This document shows, in pieces, positions 5,731 through 5,886 of a stretch of DNA of 5,886 nucleotides. The DNA comes from Spirochaetales bacterium. GTDB lineage: Bacteria; Spirochaetota; Spirochaetia; SZUA-6; DRHE01. Below the pieces are notes generated by a model. That model saw only the letters and a program-made list of their open reading frames with translations. It was not told the DNA's origin and made no database searches. Position 1 is the stretch's first letter. Each line of letters starts with the position of its first letter. A program made the translations under genes and the position numbers. The stretch spans positions 1 to 5,886 of the forward strand of contig DRHE01000247.1 of the NCBI GenBank assembly GCA_011049745.1, written 5' to 3'.

Positions 5731-5886
5731 ATGGAGAAACGGATGCAGTCCGACTCTATTGGAATCGCCAGACTCTTTTCCCAAATTGCCTCAAGGTATG
5801 ATTTTTTAAATCATCTGTTCAGTCTCAACATCGACCGCCTGTGGAGAAAGGCCCTGGTGCGATCCGCCCGCTTGAGAAACGGAGCC
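5731..5886 (+). CDS. ubiE: UbiE/MenG C-methyltransferase, N-terminal part (cut by window end)
   Basis: The first 52 codons of a gene that runs off the right edge. The peptide has the UbiE/MenG N-terminal signature: LFSQIASRYDFLNHLFS followed by LNIDRLWRKALV (compare the family pattern F-x-x-IA-x-RYDxLNxLxSxGxDxxWRR). These enzymes use S-adenosylmethionine to methylate demethylmenaquinone to menaquinone, and in ubiquinone makers they also act on that pathway. Beside menA, the menaquinone role (MenG) is the better reading. The SAM-binding glycine motif would lie beyond the window. The ATG at 5731 is three bases after the protease stop and has no Shine-Dalgarno. A second ATG at 5743 has GGAGA at 5733-5737 five bases upstream and would remove only MEKR, so either may be the true start. 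Confidence 0.9.
   Translation, partial: MEKRMQSDSIGIARLFSQIASRYDFLNHLFSLNIDRLWRKALVRSARLRNGA
5733..5737 (+). promoter_or_regulatory. Possible ribosome binding site favouring the second ubiE/menG start
   Basis: GGAGA lies five bases before the ATG at 5743 and inside the codons that would follow the ATG at 5731. It favours the internal start, which would leave a protein beginning MQSDSIGIARLFSQ. Coupled initiation at 5731, three bases after the upstream stop, remains possible. Confidence 0.4.

Overview
The window is a gene-dense, single-strand (+) stretch of a bacterial chromosome. It joins the end of a Na+-translocating NADH:quinone oxidoreductase (NQR) operon to the late steps of menaquinone synthesis. 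In order it holds: the last 20 codons of nqrD; nqrE; nqrF; a small helical, ferritin-like protein; a six-helix membrane histidine kinase; a stand-alone receiver protein; a MenA-type prenyltransferase; a CPBP/CAAX-type intramembrane protease; and the first 52 codons of a UbiE/MenG methyltransferase. No RNA gene, insertion sequence, CRISPR array, long repeat or convincing rho-independent terminator is visible. No stretch longer than about 100 bases lacks a gene.

The spacing suggests one long operon. nqrD and nqrE overlap by ATGA, nqrE-nqrF are 33 bases apart, and from the ferritin-like gene onward the gaps are 16, 3, 19, 1 and 3 bases. The only larger gap, 101 bases, follows nqrF. It holds a strong GGAGGGAGG ribosome binding site for the next gene, a short hairpin without a T-run, and a possible 42-codon ORF that bridges the gap.

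The genes make a coherent story. NqrDEF are the iron-centre and NADH-entry subunits of an enzyme that passes electrons from NADH to a membrane quinone and pumps Na+. MenA and MenG make the menaquinone that probably serves as its acceptor. Between them sits a signalling module: a kinase whose membrane domain resembles the RegB/PrrB quinone-sensing type, and a single-domain response regulator with no output domain. The economical reading is a quinone-pool or respiratory redox sensor placed beside both the quinone reductase and the quinone synthesis genes. This is inferred from context and membrane-domain similarity and is not demonstrated.

The likely host is a Gram-negative-type, menaquinone-using, probably anaerobic or facultative bacterium with roughly balanced base composition. 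The kinase and receiver style, the compact NqrF and the gene mix remind me of Desulfobacterota (former Deltaproteobacteria) or Acidobacteria-like lineages. That placement is low confidence because no rRNA or marker gene is present. The NQR maturation genes apbE and nqrM, often found just downstream of nqrF, are absent here.
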